Source of the DNA: Mobilisporobacter senegalensis
GTDB taxonomy: Bacteria > Bacillota > Clostridia > Lachnospirales > Lachnospiraceae
NCBI RefSeq assembly: GCF_003752155.1
Contig: NZ_RJVG01000001.1
Location: forward strand, 434,001-498,000
Length of the DNA stretch: 64,000 nucleotides
Reading direction: 5' to 3'
Below the pieces are notes generated by a model. It did no database searches and was not told the DNA's origin. It worked only from the letters and a program-made list of their open reading frames with translations. Numbering within the stretch: position 1 is the first letter of the stretch; each line of letters begins with the position of its first letter. Made by a program: the position numbers and the translations under genes. Positions 47,426-57,242 of this stretch are shown piece after piece.

Positions 47426-48400
47426 TTACATCCGGTATCTTCTAAGACGAACACCATGGATTGGTATTCTGTTTACAGTCACAGCTTCAGGTATCAATTC
47501 ATATAATACATTGTCAACTTCCACTAAAGAAACCTGGCCAAAAGACTTGATTTTGCAAATATGGCCTTTTGATTCTAATAGTGCAACTGTCTGTGTAAGT
47601 CTGCTTCCTTTGTCCGCGAACCATTGTTCTGTATCTATAAAGATAGACTGCTCTCTTTCTAACCCTGGGAATATAAATGCAACTCCCATTCCTATTTTTG
47701 TTTGAAATAATCTTTTCTTTCCTTTAAGAAATCTTACCCACCCATTTAATAATATAGCTTTGATCTGTAATGGAATTACTTCCTGTGCCAGTGAATTTGT
47801 TTTATATAAATGATCCTTTATATTTGATAATCGTTCTATCTCTGACTTGGAGAATACATCATTCAATTTATGACTTTGATCTAATAGCCACAGAAGAATA
47901 ATGGCTTCATCAGAAATCATACCTTCCTCTAAAACCTCTGCTCTTAAAGCTTCCAGTTCAAACTGATATTGTTCTGGGACGGTTCGATATTTCCTGATAT
48001 TTATTCCAGCTGTAGTGTAAAACATATCACATTCCAACAGGTCAGAAACATCATTCATTAAATTCTGATCCATTAAATCTTCAACCAGGAAACCTTCCAG
48101 TTTAGAACATACTTTATATGAAACTTTACTGATTGTATTAATCCATTGCTGTAAAGCCTTAGACGGCTCTTCTCTGAGCAGCTCATAAACATATTGTTCA
48201 TAAGGCTCCATTTCCTCAATTGAATTGCTAATTACATATTTTCCATCTGATCTTTTTATGATACCTTTAAGATAAAAATCGAAAAATACTGACGCAAAAA
48301 CACATCTCATCTTATGTTTTTTTGCCAAAGAATAATGATTACATACTTCGCCATTCAGTGCTATAGCAGCAAATCCCTTTGCCAGTGATAAGTCAATCAT
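47426..48400 (-). CDS. GPP34-like (Golgi phosphoprotein 3 fold) protein, tentative
   Basis: 324 residues from ATG at 48400 (GAAGGGAG 8 bases upstream). All-helical, cytoplasmic. The opening MIDLSLAKGFAAIALNGEV and the segment VFFDFYLKGIIKRSDGKYVI resemble the GPP34 family, which binds phosphoinositides in eukaryotes and is of unclear role in bacteria. The second half (about 220-324) has a Leu- and Phe-rich core (IKAILLNGWVRFLKGKKRLF). The match is loose. It is cotranscribed with the small MerR regulator. Confidence 0.5.
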   Translation of the reverse strand: MIDLSLAKGFAAIALNGEVCNHYSLAKKHKMRCVFASVFFDFYLKGIIKRSDGKYVISNSIEEMEPYEQYVYELLREEPSKALQQWINTISKVSYKVCSKLEGFLVEDLMDQNLMNDVSDLLECDMFYTTAGINIRKYRTVPEQYQFELEALRAEVLEEGMISDEAIILLWLLDQSHKLNDVFSKSEIERLSNIKDHLYKTNSLAQEVIPLQIKAILLNGWVRFLKGKKRLFQTKIGMGVAFIFPGLEREQSIFIDTEQWFADKGSRLTQTVALLESKGHICKIKSFGQVSLVEVDNVLYELIPEAVTVNRIPIHGVRLRRYRM

Positions 48401-48455
48401 ATTATTAACTCCCTTCAAATAGTATTTAAAAATACTATTTCTTTATTCTAATATT

Positions 48456-48508
48456 TTACTTATTACTTACTACTTATTACTTACTACTTATTACATACTA
48501 CTTACTAT
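48456..48508. repeat. 14-bp tandem repeat upstream of the GPP34-like gene
   Basis: Three copies of TTATTACTTACTAC (48460-48473, 48474-48487, and 48488-48501 with one change) plus partial copies at both ends. It lies about 60 bp upstream of the ATG at 48400, in the promoter zone, so copy number could change expression. Confidence 0.8.
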
Positions 48509-48545
48509 ATATATTATGCTTTTTTTCTAATTTGTCAACCTATAA

Positions 48546-48590
48546 ATGAAAAAGAGGAAAATGACATATTCATTTTCCTCCTTTTCATTC
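48546..48590 (-). terminator. Terminator after the flotillin gene
   Basis: GAAAAAGAGGAAAATGA pairs with TCATTTTCCTCCTTTTC around 5-7 loop bases, 28 bp past the stop, with one bulge. Confidence 0.8.
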
Positions 48591-48616
48591 TTCTTCCAAA
48601 CTCTATCATAATTTAT

Positions 48617-50077
48617 TTATATGCTGATACTATCTGAATCCTCCACGATATCAATATTCGTATCTTTTATTTCATCACTTTGTTTCTCTGATTCCAGCTT
48701 TGATTTAATTGCATCTAAAAAATTAATTCCTGTCATGGCTTCGATTGTTTCAGGCAGCTGTCCAACAATATCCGTTACATAACCTGAAACTTTTGCGGCA
48801 CCTGATAAATCCGAGCTTCCCCCACCATTATCAATAACCACGATTTTTTCTGTCTTGGTTAGTGGAGAAGCTACTGCACTGGCAATTTCTGGTAATTTTT
48901 CCACGATCATTTGTGTGACTGCAGCATCATTATATAGTTTATAAGCTTCCGCTTTCTTTTCCATAGTTTTTGCTTCTGCAGCACCTTTTGCCAAAATTGC
49001 TGCTGCTTCTGCTTCACCTTTTATTCGAATCGCTTCTGCCTCTGCTTCTGCTTTTACCTTTATCGCCTGACTAAACGCTTCTGCTTCTTTTAATTCGGCA
49101 TATTTTTTGGCATCTGCATCTTTACTCATTCGATACATATCCGCATCTGCCTGCTTATTTACTGTCGCAAGAAGTTCTTTTTCACGTCTGACAGCTTCTT
49201 TTTCCTGAATTTCACTTTCTTTTTCTTTCTTGGTCAGTTCTACTAACATGGCTGTTTCTGTAACTTCTTTTGCCACTTTATTCTTTTCAATTTCATAAGC
49301 TGAGTCAGCACGTGCCTTATATGTTTCTTGTTCTTCACGATATGCTTGAACCTTTAATTCTTTTTCTTTACTCGCTTCTGCTACATATGTTTCTGCTAAA
49401 ATTTTAGCTTCGGCTCCAAGTCTTTCCGCTTCTGAAACTTTAACTCTTGTTTCTCTCTCCATGTCAGCTTCCGCAATTGCAGCATTCTTCTTTACCTCTG
49501 CAATTCTCGGTTTCCCAAGAGCTTCCAGATATCCATTTTTATCTGAAATATCACGAATGGTGAAAGCTTTTAATTCAAGTCCCATGCTGGATAATCCAAC
49601 TGCTGCAACTTCCTGCACCTGAGAAGCAAATTTCTCACGGTCCTTATATATTTCTTCCACTGTCATCTTAGATATAATTTCTCTAAGCTTACCTTCTAAT
49701 ACATCTTTGGCAGTATCCTTGATAATATCAATGGTCTGCTGCTCTCTTCCTGTATTGAACTGTTCCACCGCATTGAGAATACTCTCTTTATCACTTTTTA
49801 CTTTAATAACTGCGACACCATCAGCACGAATATCAACGCCCTGTTCTGTTCTTGCACCTTCTGTCCTGACTTCAATCTTCATATTTTCAAGCGAAATACG
49901 ATCAGAACGTTCTAGTAATGGAATAACGATACCACCACCACCAGATATCACTCTCTTCCTTAATCCGGTAACTACAAGAGCCTTATCTTGTGGAACTCTC
50001 TTCCATGTAGCTGTAAATATTATCAGAACAAATATAACTGCCGCAATTATTCCTCCTGCAATAAATAATGTTTCCAA
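48617..50077 (-). CDS. floT: Flotillin-like SPFH protein (FloT/YuaG type)
   Basis: 486 residues, TTG start at 50077 with AGGAGG 7 bases upstream. One N-terminal membrane segment (about 5-24) is followed by the SPFH/PHB domain (KALVVTGLRKRVISGGGG to about residue 190). The flotillin domain is a long coiled coil rich in Ala, Glu and Lys with EAEAEAIRIKGEAEAAAI repeats (about 200-400). The C-terminus is acidic. Flotillins scaffold functional membrane microdomains. It is paired with an NfeD-type gene, as in the Bacillus yuaFG operon. Confidence 0.93.
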   Translation of the reverse strand: METLFIAGGIIAAVIFVLIIFTATWKRVPQDKALVVTGLRKRVISGGGGIVIPLLERSDRISLENMKIEVRTEGARTEQGVDIRADGVAVIKVKSDKESILNAVEQFNTGREQQTIDIIKDTAKDVLEGKLREIISKMTVEEIYKDREKFASQVQEVAAVGLSSMGLELKAFTIRDISDKNGYLEALGKPRIAEVKKNAAIAEADMERETRVKVSEAERLGAEAKILAETYVAEASKEKELKVQAYREEQETYKARADSAYEIEKNKVAKEVTETAMLVELTKKEKESEIQEKEAVRREKELLATVNKQADADMYRMSKDADAKKYAELKEAEAFSQAIKVKAEAEAEAIRIKGEAEAAAILAKGAAEAKTMEKKAEAYKLYNDAAVTQMIVEKLPEIASAVASPLTKTEKIVVIDNGGGSSDLSGAAKVSGYVTDIVGQLPETIEAMTGINFLDAIKSKLESEKQSDEIKDTNIDIVEDSDSISI

Positions 50078-50132
50078 ATCTTAGCCTCCTAAATAAATTT
50101 ATTATATATGAACATAGACTTTCCAGTCTCTG

Positions 50133-50672
50133 CTATATATCCTTCATTTCCACTACATAAAAAACATGTTCTTTAATCCAGCATATTGCCACATCTTTTC
50201 CTGTTTTGATCTCTTCTCCCTTTATTCCCTTCGCCGGTGCTGTATAGCTATTGTCATTCACCACGTATCGGATCTCACCAAAGCCCCCTGAGAAGATAGT
50301 TTCTGTCACAATTGCTCTTATTCCAATTAATTCTTCCTCTGCAGGTGAACTTGTATTTTCTGCTTTCTTTAAAGGAATCATAATAAAACGATAGATTGAC
50401 CAGCATAATACAGCTCCAACTACCAAAGAAATGATAAAAATAAAAAATGGTAATAAGAAAGTAGTGGTATCTAATAATATCCATCCTGTTCCTCCGAATA
50501 CAGTTAAAAATAAGAAAATTAGGACAGGACTGATTGGTAAAAATATATCAAAGTCCAGTAAATCAAGATTTAATCCATCAATACCAGCTATGTCAAATAT
50601 GCTTCCAAATAAAAATGATAGAAATGTTAAACCCAACCCCACAAAAAAGCAAACTTGAAATACTGCTAACAT
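50133..50672 (-). CDS. NfeD-like membrane protein (YuaF type)
   Basis: 179 residues from ATG at 50672, preceded by GGGAGGG; a longer frame starts without a site. Three or four membrane spans occupy about residues 1-105 (VCFFVGLGLTFLSFLFGS, LIFLFLTVFGGTGWILL, FIFIISLVVGAVLCWSI). The C-terminal 70 residues form an OB-fold NfeD domain, with ELIGIRAIVTETIFSGGFGE. It is 55 bp upstream of the flotillin gene and likely works with it in membrane organisation. Confidence 0.88.
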   Translation of the reverse strand: MLAVFQVCFFVGLGLTFLSFLFGSIFDIAGIDGLNLDLLDFDIFLPISPVLIFLFLTVFGGTGWILLDTTTFLLPFFIFIISLVVGAVLCWSIYRFIMIPLKKAENTSSPAEEELIGIRAIVTETIFSGGFGEIRYVVNDNSYTAPAKGIKGEEIKTGKDVAICWIKEHVFYVVEMKDI

Positions 50673-50799
50673 ATTGTTTCCCTCCCATAAAAGGTATATT
50701 GCCATGTGCAACATATATCACATATAAACTCTAAACCATCATATATCGCAGATTAATCTGCTTATCATCCTATACCATAAAACTTACGATGGTCCCGCG

Positions 50800-50833
50800 A
50801 ACAATTTTTCCCTTGCAAGCAAGAAAAATTGTT
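50800..50833. terminator. Hairpin upstream of the nfeD-like gene
   Basis: AACAATTTTTC pairs with GAAAAATTGTT around a loop that holds the palindrome CTTGCAAG. It may be a second terminator between the subtilase and nfeD genes, or a regulator site. The rest of 50673-50944 shows nothing further. Confidence 0.45.
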
Positions 50834-50944
50834 TTCACAATCATTATACTATATTTACCAACCAATTGACATAGTAATATGATACTCCTCCATGATTAAT
50901 TCCTAATTACAGGAATATGAGAATTCCATTAGAGTATGCTAAAA

Positions 50945-50972
50945 AGAAGGGGTTGTTGAAACATCCCCTTCT
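50945..50972 (-). terminator. Terminator after the Csp-like subtilase
   Basis: AGAAGGGG and CCCCTTCT arms with a 12-base interior, followed on the minus strand by TTTTTAGC, 4 bp after the stop. Confidence 0.85.
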
Positions 50973-50976
50973 CATA

Positions 50977-52695
50977 CTACCCTTCAACAGTTTCACCTCT
51001 TAAAGCCAAATATGTGTTGTAGATATCCATAATTCCATATCCCCATGAATTATTTGGATAAGTTTCGTTCAGGCTGCGCCTTGTGCCTCGTATTAAATAT
51101 CTTCTGACTTCCTGTCCATCCATATTGGGAACATTTCCCCGGAGAATTCCCCACTCTAATAACATGGCAGCAACACCAGTGGTCTGAGCTGCTGCTAAAC
51201 TCGTTCCAGAAAAATATCCATAAGTATTATTAAGAGTCGGTCCATAAATATTAACACCTGGAGCTGCAAAGTCCGGTTTAATAACATTATCTCTTGTAAA
51301 CCCTCTGCTTGCGTTAATATAGATACTATCGGTAACGTGATTATATGCCGTAGCCGTAATGGGTATTTCAGTATTTCCAGGGGAAGTTAATGTCACGTTG
51401 GGATTGGATTCGACAAAATGCGTTTCTGTGGATAAAAATTCTGTAATTGGTAACCAACAATGAAAACTCAACTCAACATCCCCTCTGGCATAAACTCTAA
51501 AGCGCCATATACCGGCAGTTGGATTTCGAAATCTGACCAGAATTAATTGATCTCCTGTTTGCTGTTCAATAAGAAAATAGTTTATCAGTATGGAAGTCTG
51601 CTCAAAGAGAAAATTAATATCTCTGCTTTCTCCTATTCTTGCTGGAATTCTTGGTATATACTCCCCTGTTGGTGAAAGAATATCAATAGAATATGTGTTG
51701 GGAGCATATCCCCATATTTCCATGGAGAACCCGTTCACATTTTCTCCGACTCTTAATTCCATCTCATCATATCCCACGTCAGGATTTACTATGCCATAGA
51801 AATGATGTCCGCTATTCCCCTCATTCCCTGCTGAATTTACGATACAGACTCCTGCCTCATCATTCAGTGCGGCAATAGTGCTGCTTAATACACCTCTTCC
51901 ATCATGTGCTCCCTGTGAAGTTCCAAGACCCATACAAATGGCTATTGGTCTGTTTAATGACCTGGACATATTATACAGATAATTAATCCCCTGCAAAATG
52001 TCTGTTTCCTGAAAGCAGACAGCTTCCTCCGGAATGGAAAAAAAATTTCTAAGGCATTGTTTCGCCTGTTTTAATTTGACCACCACAAATTCTGCATCAG
52101 GCACAACACCAACAAAATTATTTTCTGCATCTAACGAGCCTGCTGCAAGGGCTCCTAAAAGTGTTCCATGCCCGTTTTCATCTGTGCTGGGAACAATTGA
52201 TAAGGGATCTTCGCTGGCAAGTGCCTCATTTATCTGTTCTCTTGTATATTCTGTTCCATAATAGTGAGGTCTTGGGAAGTTGGGGCTGTCAATTGTCTGG
52301 TCCCAAATAGATACAATTCTTGTAGTATCATCTGGATTTAAAAAAACTCGGTTTGTATATTGAACTCCAGTATCTATAATACCAATCAGAATACCACTTC
52401 CACGCAGGGCAAAAGAAGGCAGTGCCTGAAGCCTGGTAATTCCGGATGCCTCCAGATTAGAAATATCATTCAGTCCAAAGCAAGAGGGATAGGCTCCATA
52501 TCCAAACTCATCTATTGTTTGCCTTGTAATTCTATTTCTGGCAAAATATACAACTGCAAATCTTGATGTTACAGGCTGTATGCATTCTGTTGGAAATCGT
52601 TGCTCTAATTCCCCAGTTGTTATTGAATATTCAAAAATGAAATCTACATATTCATTATCAATGATACGACTTCTACATTCTTCATTCATTAACAT
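50977..52695 (-). CDS. Csp-like subtilisin-family (S8) protease
   Basis: 572 residues, no signal peptide. A prodomain-like part comes first (about 1-90). The catalytic triad is Asp in GIIDTGVQY (about 107), His in ENGHGTLLGALAAG (about 175) and Ser in FSGTSLAAAQTT (about 497). A large insertion of about 140 residues, beta-rich (WRFRVYARGDVELSFHCWLP), lies between the His/Asn part and the Ser motif. This layout matches clostridial CspA/B/C-type proteases, in which CspB cleaves pro-SleC in germination. All three catalytic residues are present, so it should be active. The exact role here is not proven; several paralogues occur in Lachnospiraceae. Confidence 0.88.
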   Translation of the reverse strand: MLMNEECRSRIIDNEYVDFIFEYSITTGELEQRFPTECIQPVTSRFAVVYFARNRITRQTIDEFGYGAYPSCFGLNDISNLEASGITRLQALPSFALRGSGILIGIIDTGVQYTNRVFLNPDDTTRIVSIWDQTIDSPNFPRPHYYGTEYTREQINEALASEDPLSIVPSTDENGHGTLLGALAAGSLDAENNFVGVVPDAEFVVVKLKQAKQCLRNFFSIPEEAVCFQETDILQGINYLYNMSRSLNRPIAICMGLGTSQGAHDGRGVLSSTIAALNDEAGVCIVNSAGNEGNSGHHFYGIVNPDVGYDEMELRVGENVNGFSMEIWGYAPNTYSIDILSPTGEYIPRIPARIGESRDINFLFEQTSILINYFLIEQQTGDQLILVRFRNPTAGIWRFRVYARGDVELSFHCWLPITEFLSTETHFVESNPNVTLTSPGNTEIPITATAYNHVTDSIYINASRGFTRDNVIKPDFAAPGVNIYGPTLNNTYGYFSGTSLAAAQTTGVAAMLLEWGILRGNVPNMDGQEVRRYLIRGTRRSLNETYPNNSWGYGIMDIYNTYLALRGETVEG

Positions 52696-52755
52696 ATTAG
52701 AAAGCCCTTTTCAAGTAAATAATATTTATACTATTTTACGTAGAATTATTATAGA

Positions 52756-54888
52756 TTATGTTATACTAAATACATTCACTGCTTCTTTCAAATTTTCAGC
52801 TTCCATTCTTAACTTTTCTGCTGCATGATTTAAAACAGCAACTTCATCTAACTCATGCTCTGCTGTAATTCCAAGTTCCCCGGCTGCTGCAGCTGTTTCT
52901 TCAGAAGTAGCAGAAATACTTTCCACAGCTCCCAATGTATCATTCTTCGTCTGACTTATATCTTTAATACCTCCTGATATTTTAAATAAGCTATGAATTA
53001 ATTCTTCTACTTTAAGATTAATTTCATTAAATGATTCTATTGTTTGACTCAGAGCATTTTCCTGAGAAGAAACAATTGCCTTCGCATCTTTTGCTGTCTG
53101 AACCGTCCTTCCCGTTTGTTCCTGCATTTTTCCTATAATATTATCAATCTCGATTGCGGCTAAAGCTGTTTGTTGAGAAAGTTTTCTGATTTCTTCTGCA
53201 ACGACCGAAAAGCCTTTTCCTGCCGCTCCCGCTCTTGCCGCCTCAATAGATGCATTCAGGGCTAATAGATTGGTTTGCTCTGCAATTCCATTGATAGTAC
53301 TGACAATGCTTATAACAGACTTGGAATCTATCTCCAGATTTTGTATGTCTTTTATTACAGAATAAGTGATTGCCTCCGTATCTTTGGATTTTTCACTTAA
53401 TTCATCCACTGTATTTATTCCTGAATGAATCACAGCTTTTGTTTCATTTGCTATATGATTCATATATTCCGTATTTTCAGTAAGCATATCTATCTGTCCC
53501 GATAATCCCTCCATTTGTAATAAGCATTTTTCTGCATCTATGGCCTGTTGGGATAGACCCTGTTCAATATCATTAACTGCTGCCGTAATTTGTTTTGTTC
53601 CTTGTAAAAACACATCAGAATTACTTGATGCTTTTTCTGCTGAAATTGATACTTCTTCGCTTGCATCAGCCATTTTAATAATCAATGTTTTCATGTTTTC
53701 AATCATTGCAGTGATGCAATTACCTAATATTGAGAATTCATCTTTTCTCTTAATAGTAAGATTCATTGATAAGTCTCCTTTTGAAACCTTGATTAATATA
53801 TGATTTATCTTATGTATCGTCTTACTAATTCCTCCTGATATAAAAGTGCCGATCATCGTCGCAATGATACTGGCAAGAATCACTACAAGAATGGTTACGG
53901 TTTTAACCTCGTTGGCCTGTTTAATAATCACATCTTTCGGTATTAAAGAACATATGGTAGAGTTTCCTCCCTGTACTTTAGAATAGATGTAAAGGTAATC
54001 TTCTTCCTCATAAGTTACATAATTTGATCCTGTCTCTTCTTTGCCTGCAAGGGAAGATTTATAGAAATTCTGGCTGCTAAATGAAAACCCTTTCTTCTCT
54101 TCTCCAATTATGATTTCTCTTCCATCCTCTGTAATGAAACCAGCAATACCGGTACCGCCAAAATTTAAATCTGCCAGCGCTTCTTTAATAAATTCTTCTT
54201 TCACGTCAATAATAATGTATCCAATATCCCCATTAGAAGTATCCTGAAGATTTCGACAATAAGAAATTCCATAATTGTTATCTTCTGACCCTGCTGCTTC
54301 ATTTAAATACGGATGAAACCCTAGCCAGATCCCTTTATTTCCTGAGTTAATAAGTACCTTGCCTTCATTGGAATCTAAGAAACCAGCATATACATCCTTA
54401 CTTAATGTTCCAGCAGAGCATATACCTTCTCCATATTCTGCAAAAACATATATATTGCTCACAATCTTATCTGCAATGGAAGTGGCATACACAAAACTAT
54501 CCGCTTCTTTCCTTCTGCCAATTTCCTCTACTTTGTTGTCCTGATAATATCCAGAAAAATACCGTTTTAAAGATTCATTGGTATTTATCTGGGTTGCTTT
54601 CGTTATAACAGATTGCAATCCTAAATTATAGTACCTGCTTAACATATTAAGGCTTGTCTGGCTTGAAGCTTCGTAGCTTTTAATAATTCCTTCCGATGCT
54701 TTCTGATAAGATACAATTCCTAAAAATATAATAAACCCCACTGGGATGATAAACCCACCTATTAATTTCATTCGTATCCCGGTAAAGATCATCTTCTTTG
54801 GATACATCCGGGAGGCTTTTAAATCATCCTTCTTACTTTTATTTATTTTAACCTTATACCATAATGGAAACCATTTTCTAAGTTCCAT
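52756..54888 (-). CDS. Methyl-accepting chemotaxis protein with long cytosolic N-terminus
   Basis: 710 residues, ATG at 54888 with AAGGAGGAG upstream. About 40 basic residues precede the first membrane helix (IRMKLIGGFIIPVGFIIFLG). The extracellular Cache-like sensor spans about 65-325, and the second helix about 328-350 (VTILVVILASIIATMIGTF). HAMP follows, then a signalling domain whose tip is [20 protein letters not shown] (about 535-554). The last part is methylation helices. The next gene downstream is the Csp-like protease; the next upstream is the F5/8 type C gene. The sensor might recognise a saccharide, which is inference from neighbours only. Confidence 0.93.
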   Translation of the reverse strand: MELRKWFPLWYKVKINKSKKDDLKASRMYPKKMIFTGIRMKLIGGFIIPVGFIIFLGIVSYQKASEGIIKSYEASSQTSLNMLSRYYNLGLQSVITKATQINTNESLKRYFSGYYQDNKVEEIGRRKEADSFVYATSIADKIVSNIYVFAEYGEGICSAGTLSKDVYAGFLDSNEGKVLINSGNKGIWLGFHPYLNEAAGSEDNNYGISYCRNLQDTSNGDIGYIIIDVKEEFIKEALADLNFGGTGIAGFITEDGREIIIGEEKKGFSFSSQNFYKSSLAGKEETGSNYVTYEEEDYLYIYSKVQGGNSTICSLIPKDVIIKQANEVKTVTILVVILASIIATMIGTFISGGISKTIHKINHILIKVSKGDLSMNLTIKRKDEFSILGNCITAMIENMKTLIIKMADASEEVSISAEKASSNSDVFLQGTKQITAAVNDIEQGLSQQAIDAEKCLLQMEGLSGQIDMLTENTEYMNHIANETKAVIHSGINTVDELSEKSKDTEAITYSVIKDIQNLEIDSKSVISIVSTINGIAEQTNLLALNASIEAARAGAAGKGFSVVAEEIRKLSQQTALAAIEIDNIIGKMQEQTGRTVQTAKDAKAIVSSQENALSQTIESFNEINLKVEELIHSLFKISGGIKDISQTKNDTLGAVESISATSEETAAAAGELGITAEHELDEVAVLNHAAEKLRMEAENLKEAVNVFSIT

Positions 54889-54980
54889 ACTCTCCTCCTT
54901 AGTATTATTATAATGGGCGATTGGGAAACTTTAAAATCATATCTATTTGTGAAATAATTAATACAATTCCGGAGCAAAAC

Positions 54981-55598
54981 TTAGTAGACTTCAAATTCTG
55001 CCAGCTGAGCTCCTTTTGCTCCTGTATTCATAGTAAAGCTTAGTTGTACAAAACGTGTTTTAATATCTTCCAATGTGAGTATAACCTGGTTTCCCGTATC
55101 AGGATTAAAATCATAGGAGGCAGAAGGTATAATCTCCTTAAATTCTTTTCCATCCATACTTGTCAGAACAGAGAATTCCTGTGTACGTTTTCCCCAAACA
55201 GAAGCAGGATTCAAACATAATCTGATTGCATGGATATTTTGTTCCTTCTCTAAATCTACAGTGATTATGTTAGGATAGCTCTCCCCTTTCCCTTCCCAGT
55301 AGGAAACTCCTTCCACTCTTCCATCTACTGCTTTTCTCGGAGTATATACATCTTGAAAACCACTTGCCTTGACTTTTTTCCCAAGAGCTATATTCTCCCC
55401 TTCTGGAATAACTGGAATATATTCTTCTTTCGCAAATTTCTCATGTTCCATTGGCTCAGTTTGATCTGGCCCATGTACCATTGTTACATTACCTGATTCC
55501 ACACTTAATTTCATTGTATGATTCACAGCAAGGATACTAATAAAAAGTCCAAGATTAATTATTATAAGAATAAGTATTCCAATTTTTCTTTTCTCCAT
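54981..55598 (-). CDS. Membrane-anchored F5/8 type C (discoidin, CBM32-like) protein
   Basis: 205 residues. N-terminal helix at about 7-25 (signal anchor), a charged linker, then one F5/8 type C domain from about residue 72 (NIALGKKVKASGFQDVYTPR, AVDGRVEGVSYWEGKG) ending TMNTGAKGAQLAEFEVY. Such domains bind carbohydrate at the cell surface. The gene is 12 bp after the beta-helix glycosidase and is translationally close to it, so the pair probably works on one polysaccharide. Confidence 0.88.
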   Translation of the reverse strand: MEKRKIGILILIIINLGLFISILAVNHTMKLSVESGNVTMVHGPDQTEPMEHEKFAKEEYIPVIPEGENIALGKKVKASGFQDVYTPRKAVDGRVEGVSYWEGKGESYPNIITVDLEKEQNIHAIRLCLNPASVWGKRTQEFSVLTSMDGKEFKEIIPSASYDFNPDTGNQVILTLEDIKTRFVQLSFTMNTGAKGAQLAEFEVY

Positions 55599-55610
55599 CG
55601 AATCCTCCCC

Positions 55611-57170
55611 CTACTCTATTGTGATATTTTTTGTTGTTGCTCCATCTATGACAAACTTCCCATCATTTGCATCTTTAATTGATTTACCCAATATATTAAG
55701 GTTTTTAATCATCACATTTTCTATCGTATGTAACTTGTCAAATCCAGCAATTTTCGATGGTGGGAAATCTCCGGAAAGAACATTCACTCCATCAATGGTA
55801 ATATTTCGAATTTGTCCTCTCTCCTTCGTTGTTGACCAGTTACTATTGTTAATGATTCCAAGGTCAATCAATTGGTTATTCTCACCAGCATCTCCTGACC
55901 CCATGAAAGCATTTTCAACAGTAATATTCTTAAAACTAATCTCTTCTACCAATGCATCATCTGCATTATGAATGGAGATGACTGGCTTATGAAAATTATA
56001 TAATACTGTCACATCTTCAAAAGCTACTCTGCTGATTCTTGCATCCTCTTTCTTTCCTTTATTGGTTTCATAACCTACTTCCATTGATTGAGCAAGATCC
56101 GTCCAGACCTGCATATTCTTAAATGTAATATTATCTGTGTTTGCTCCATAGTTTTTCACTACCAGTGAATCATCCCAGCTTCGCACGAATGAATTTTGAA
56201 CTAAGAAATTTTCACAGGACTGGAGTGTGATTCCATCTCCATTTGGTCTTGGAGAAATAATTTTAATATTACTTATTTTAGCCTCTTTTGATTCAAAGGA
56301 ATTGAATGTCCATGCATTAGAGTTTAAAAATAATAAATCTTCTACTTCTATATTCTTACATCCAACAAAATTAATTGGTATATGGGCTTCTTTTCCCTGC
56401 CATCCTGCAAACAGAGAACCATCAACAATTCCTCTTCCTTTTACCTTAACATTTTGAACATAGTTCCCCTGGATAGTGCCGTGTACTACTGCCCCCCCTG
56501 CAATATATAGTGTTTGATTATCTTCCAGGGCTATATTTTCAATCTTCCATTCACCAGGTCCAATAAAGATAACCCCTTCATCTCCATCTTTCGGTGGATT
56601 CTTCTCTATAGGGTTTGCAAAGATGTGAACTGCTCTCTCCACTGAATTATTAAATACTACTGTATAGGAATCCGGATTACTAATTAAAAATGTTACTGTA
56701 TGATTATCTTTATCAATCTCCGGTTCGATTCCATATTCTTTCGGACTTATCTGAACAGAATCAAGCCTCATGTCAGGCACCTTAACTTCAACAAAAACTG
56801 TTCCCTCAAAATCGAAATAAGTAACAGGTGTACGGGAAATTGGCGGGAGATAATTACTCACCCATTGATAGGTATGGTTTACATTTGTATCATATACATA
56901 AAGTTCATGCCCATTCACTGAAACGAGAGTATCTATGCAATGCATCAGGGAAAAGTCTCTCTGCTTTTCACTGGTGGCCAGTAAATCCTCTTTTGCAGCA
57001 TCTTTTAGTGATTTGGGGCCTTCATAGAGAACAATTTTACTATCCTTCACTTTAGCAAATACCGCTCTTGTATCTATTTTGTTCTTTAGTATGGCTCCCA
57101 TGATAAATGTCATAATGAATAATAGAATTAATCCTGTATTTATTATCACTGTTTTTCCCTTGTCTCCCAT
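55611..57170 (-). CDS. Membrane-anchored right-handed beta-helix glycosidase (GH28/GH49-like)
   Basis: 519 residues from ATG at 57170 (AAGGAG 8-10 bases upstream). N-terminal anchor at about 10-30. An N-terminal beta-sandwich (about 60-200) leads into parallel beta-helix coils (GGAVVHGTIQGNYVQNVKVK onward). The acidic cluster has PNGDGITLQS and RSWDDSLVVK (about residues 305-345), the arrangement of catalytic Asp residues in clan GH-N (GH28 polygalacturonases and GH49 dextranases). The GH65 genes nearby make an alpha-glucan target such as dextran attractive. The family is not fixed by eye; GH87-type alpha-glucanase is another option. Confidence 0.7.
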   Translation of the reverse strand: MGDKGKTVIINTGLILLFIMTFIMGAILKNKIDTRAVFAKVKDSKIVLYEGPKSLKDAAKEDLLATSEKQRDFSLMHCIDTLVSVNGHELYVYDTNVNHTYQWVSNYLPPISRTPVTYFDFEGTVFVEVKVPDMRLDSVQISPKEYGIEPEIDKDNHTVTFLISNPDSYTVVFNNSVERAVHIFANPIEKNPPKDGDEGVIFIGPGEWKIENIALEDNQTLYIAGGAVVHGTIQGNYVQNVKVKGRGIVDGSLFAGWQGKEAHIPINFVGCKNIEVEDLLFLNSNAWTFNSFESKEAKISNIKIISPRPNGDGITLQSCENFLVQNSFVRSWDDSLVVKNYGANTDNITFKNMQVWTDLAQSMEVGYETNKGKKEDARISRVAFEDVTVLYNFHKPVISIHNADDALVEEISFKNITVENAFMGSGDAGENNQLIDLGIINNSNWSTTKERGQIRNITIDGVNVLSGDFPPSKIAGFDKLHTIENVMIKNLNILGKSIKDANDGKFVIDGATTKNITIE

Positions 57171-57242
57171 TTCCAACTCTCCTTTAGCTCAGCATTGGCT
57201 ATTCTAATTCTTGCAGTTACTTTGAATTTCATATAGCACTCA

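Noticed and set aside
48456-48508. Possible CRISPR array
   Set aside because: The repeat unit is 14 bp, directly abutting and without spacers, and no cas genes are near; it is a simple tandem repeat.
50977-52695. Naming the subtilase cspB or cspC
   Set aside because: The triad is complete and the layout is Csp-like, but no sleC or neighbouring csp genes are visible, and paralogues are common.
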